Positions 63,408 to 64,000 of a DNA stretch of 64,000 nt are shown here, one piece after another (the stretch's first letter is position 1; every line of letters starts with the position of its first letter). The notes beneath the pieces were generated by a model, which was not told where the DNA came from, ran no database searches, and worked only from the letters and a program-made list of their open reading frames with translations. Position numbers and translations under genes: made by a program. Source of the stretch: Chrysopilus asiliformis. Lineage: Eukaryota > Arthropoda > Insecta > Diptera > Rhagionidae. The DNA lies in the NCBI GenBank assembly GCA_964034945.1, contig OZ035962.1:66173274-66237273 (forward strand). Reading direction: 5' to 3'.

Positions 63408-64000
63408 CAGTGGAATCCGCTTATAACGACACCGGTTATAACGACATACCGGCTTTAACGACGCATTTCTTAGGTCCCGGCCAGAGCCCATAAGACTCTG
63501 TGCGTTTTGGTATTGGTTATAACGACACCGGATATAACGACATATCGGCTTTAAGATCTCATAGAAAAAAATCAAAACCTGGTAGATTAAGTTTTTAACA
63601 AATGTTCTAAATTGGCCGCCATGTCAGATACCCTAGTTTTTGCCCAATTCGCAAACTTGTTGCACTTCTAAACGTCATTTGCTTAAGTCATTAAATGAAA
63701 GTTGGAACTTTTCGGGAATTCCCCTAATCAGTTCTGTCAAAGTTTTGTGCATCTACGTTGTGTTAATTCAGTTTATTTCGTAGTTTATACTGTGAATTCC
63801 ACAATGAATGCTAAAAGGCGACAATTTAGTATCGAGGAAAAAGATGAAGAAGATACTACTGGTAAATAATGTTTTATGCATCACAATACATAATTTTAAA
63901 ATCGGGTGAAAATTTCAGAAACAGGTTGTGTCATACCTTCAGTCAATGAAGCACTTCGGGGTATTACGACATTGAGTTCATTCCTATTATTCAATAACAT
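63408..64000 (+). mobile_element. Tigger-type DNA transposon, left end (runs off the window)
   Basis: It begins CAGTGGAATCCGCTTATAAC directly after a TA at 63406-63407, followed by repeated GGTTATAACGAC motifs. The CAGT start with a TTATAACGA core is the classic Tigger/pogo terminal sequence, with TA as target. A transposase ATG follows about 400 bases in. The right end is outside the window. Confidence 0.85.
63804..64000 (+). pseudogene. Tigger transposase with N- and C-terminal pieces apparently fused
   Basis: An ATG frame reads MNAKRRQFSIEEKDEEDTT to 63861, then a plausible 57-bp intron (GTAAAT at 63862, AATTTCAG ending at 63918). It continues in frame as ETGCVIPSVNEALRGITTLS then SFLLFNN to the edge. 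KRRQFSxEEK is the usual very start of CENP-B/Tigger DNA-binding domains. SVNEALRGITTLSSFLLFNN resembles the extreme C-terminus of these transposases (SVKEALEALxTLxxFL). The ~400 residues between, including helix-turn-helix and DDE domains, are missing. I infer an internally deleted element; the identification of the C-terminal piece is by motif. Confidence 0.6.

Overview
This looks like nuclear DNA from an insect, most likely a higher fly (Diptera). It is AT-rich, has GT-AG introns, and carries one host gene spread over more than 21 kb. The rest is a dense, layered deposit of transposon remnants. The one host gene is a patched-related protein with a sterol-sensing domain (the Drosophila Ptr / PTCHD group). 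The species cannot be fixed from the sequence alone. I see no rRNA, true tRNA, CRISPR array or prokaryotic operon.

Host gene: seven coding exons on the + strand (38920-39050, 39116-39261, 54131-54345, 54425-54606, 54704-54883, 57661-57824, 60025-60363) join in one open frame of 452 complete codons. They encode TM1, the first large extracellular loop and the sterol-sensing domain (TM2-TM6). The gene runs off the right edge. Its ATG lies directly behind a splice acceptor, so a non-coding 5' exon must lie upstream. Intron 2 is 14.9 kb and full of mobile elements.

Left part (1-38.9 kb): no convincing intact host gene. It holds a P-like element with a THAP-motif relic (2263-3656), a 3.1-kb hAT element with a recognisable transposase C-terminus and a second hAT nested in it (4526-7672), inverted PIF/Harbinger transposase fragments (9.4-11.6 kb), head-to-head repeat pairs at 15 and 17 kb, a pogo/Tigger-type element with a LINE inside (27845-29557), a hAT holding a palindrome that itself holds a piggyBac-like MITE (30796-32464), two mariner-type relics (33 and 37 kb) and a foldback element with an array of short palindromes (33978-35244).

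Right part (39-64 kb): the Ptr introns contain PIF/Harbinger-type MITEs (TAA/TTA duplications), a piggyBac-like MITE (TTAA) and an RNase H-bearing LINE cut by two later DNA elements. Further along are a hAT MITE built almost wholly of GTAC-type motifs and, at the edge, a Tigger copy that appears to have lost the middle of its transposase.

The strongest evidence throughout is exact target-site duplications paired with terminal inverted repeats. For many insertions these give exact boundaries and a relative order of arrival. I did not find a clear new biological system. The most unusual items are three unrelated TTAA elements that share a subterminal-palindrome layout, and a deep repeat family with at least eight recognisable relatives.
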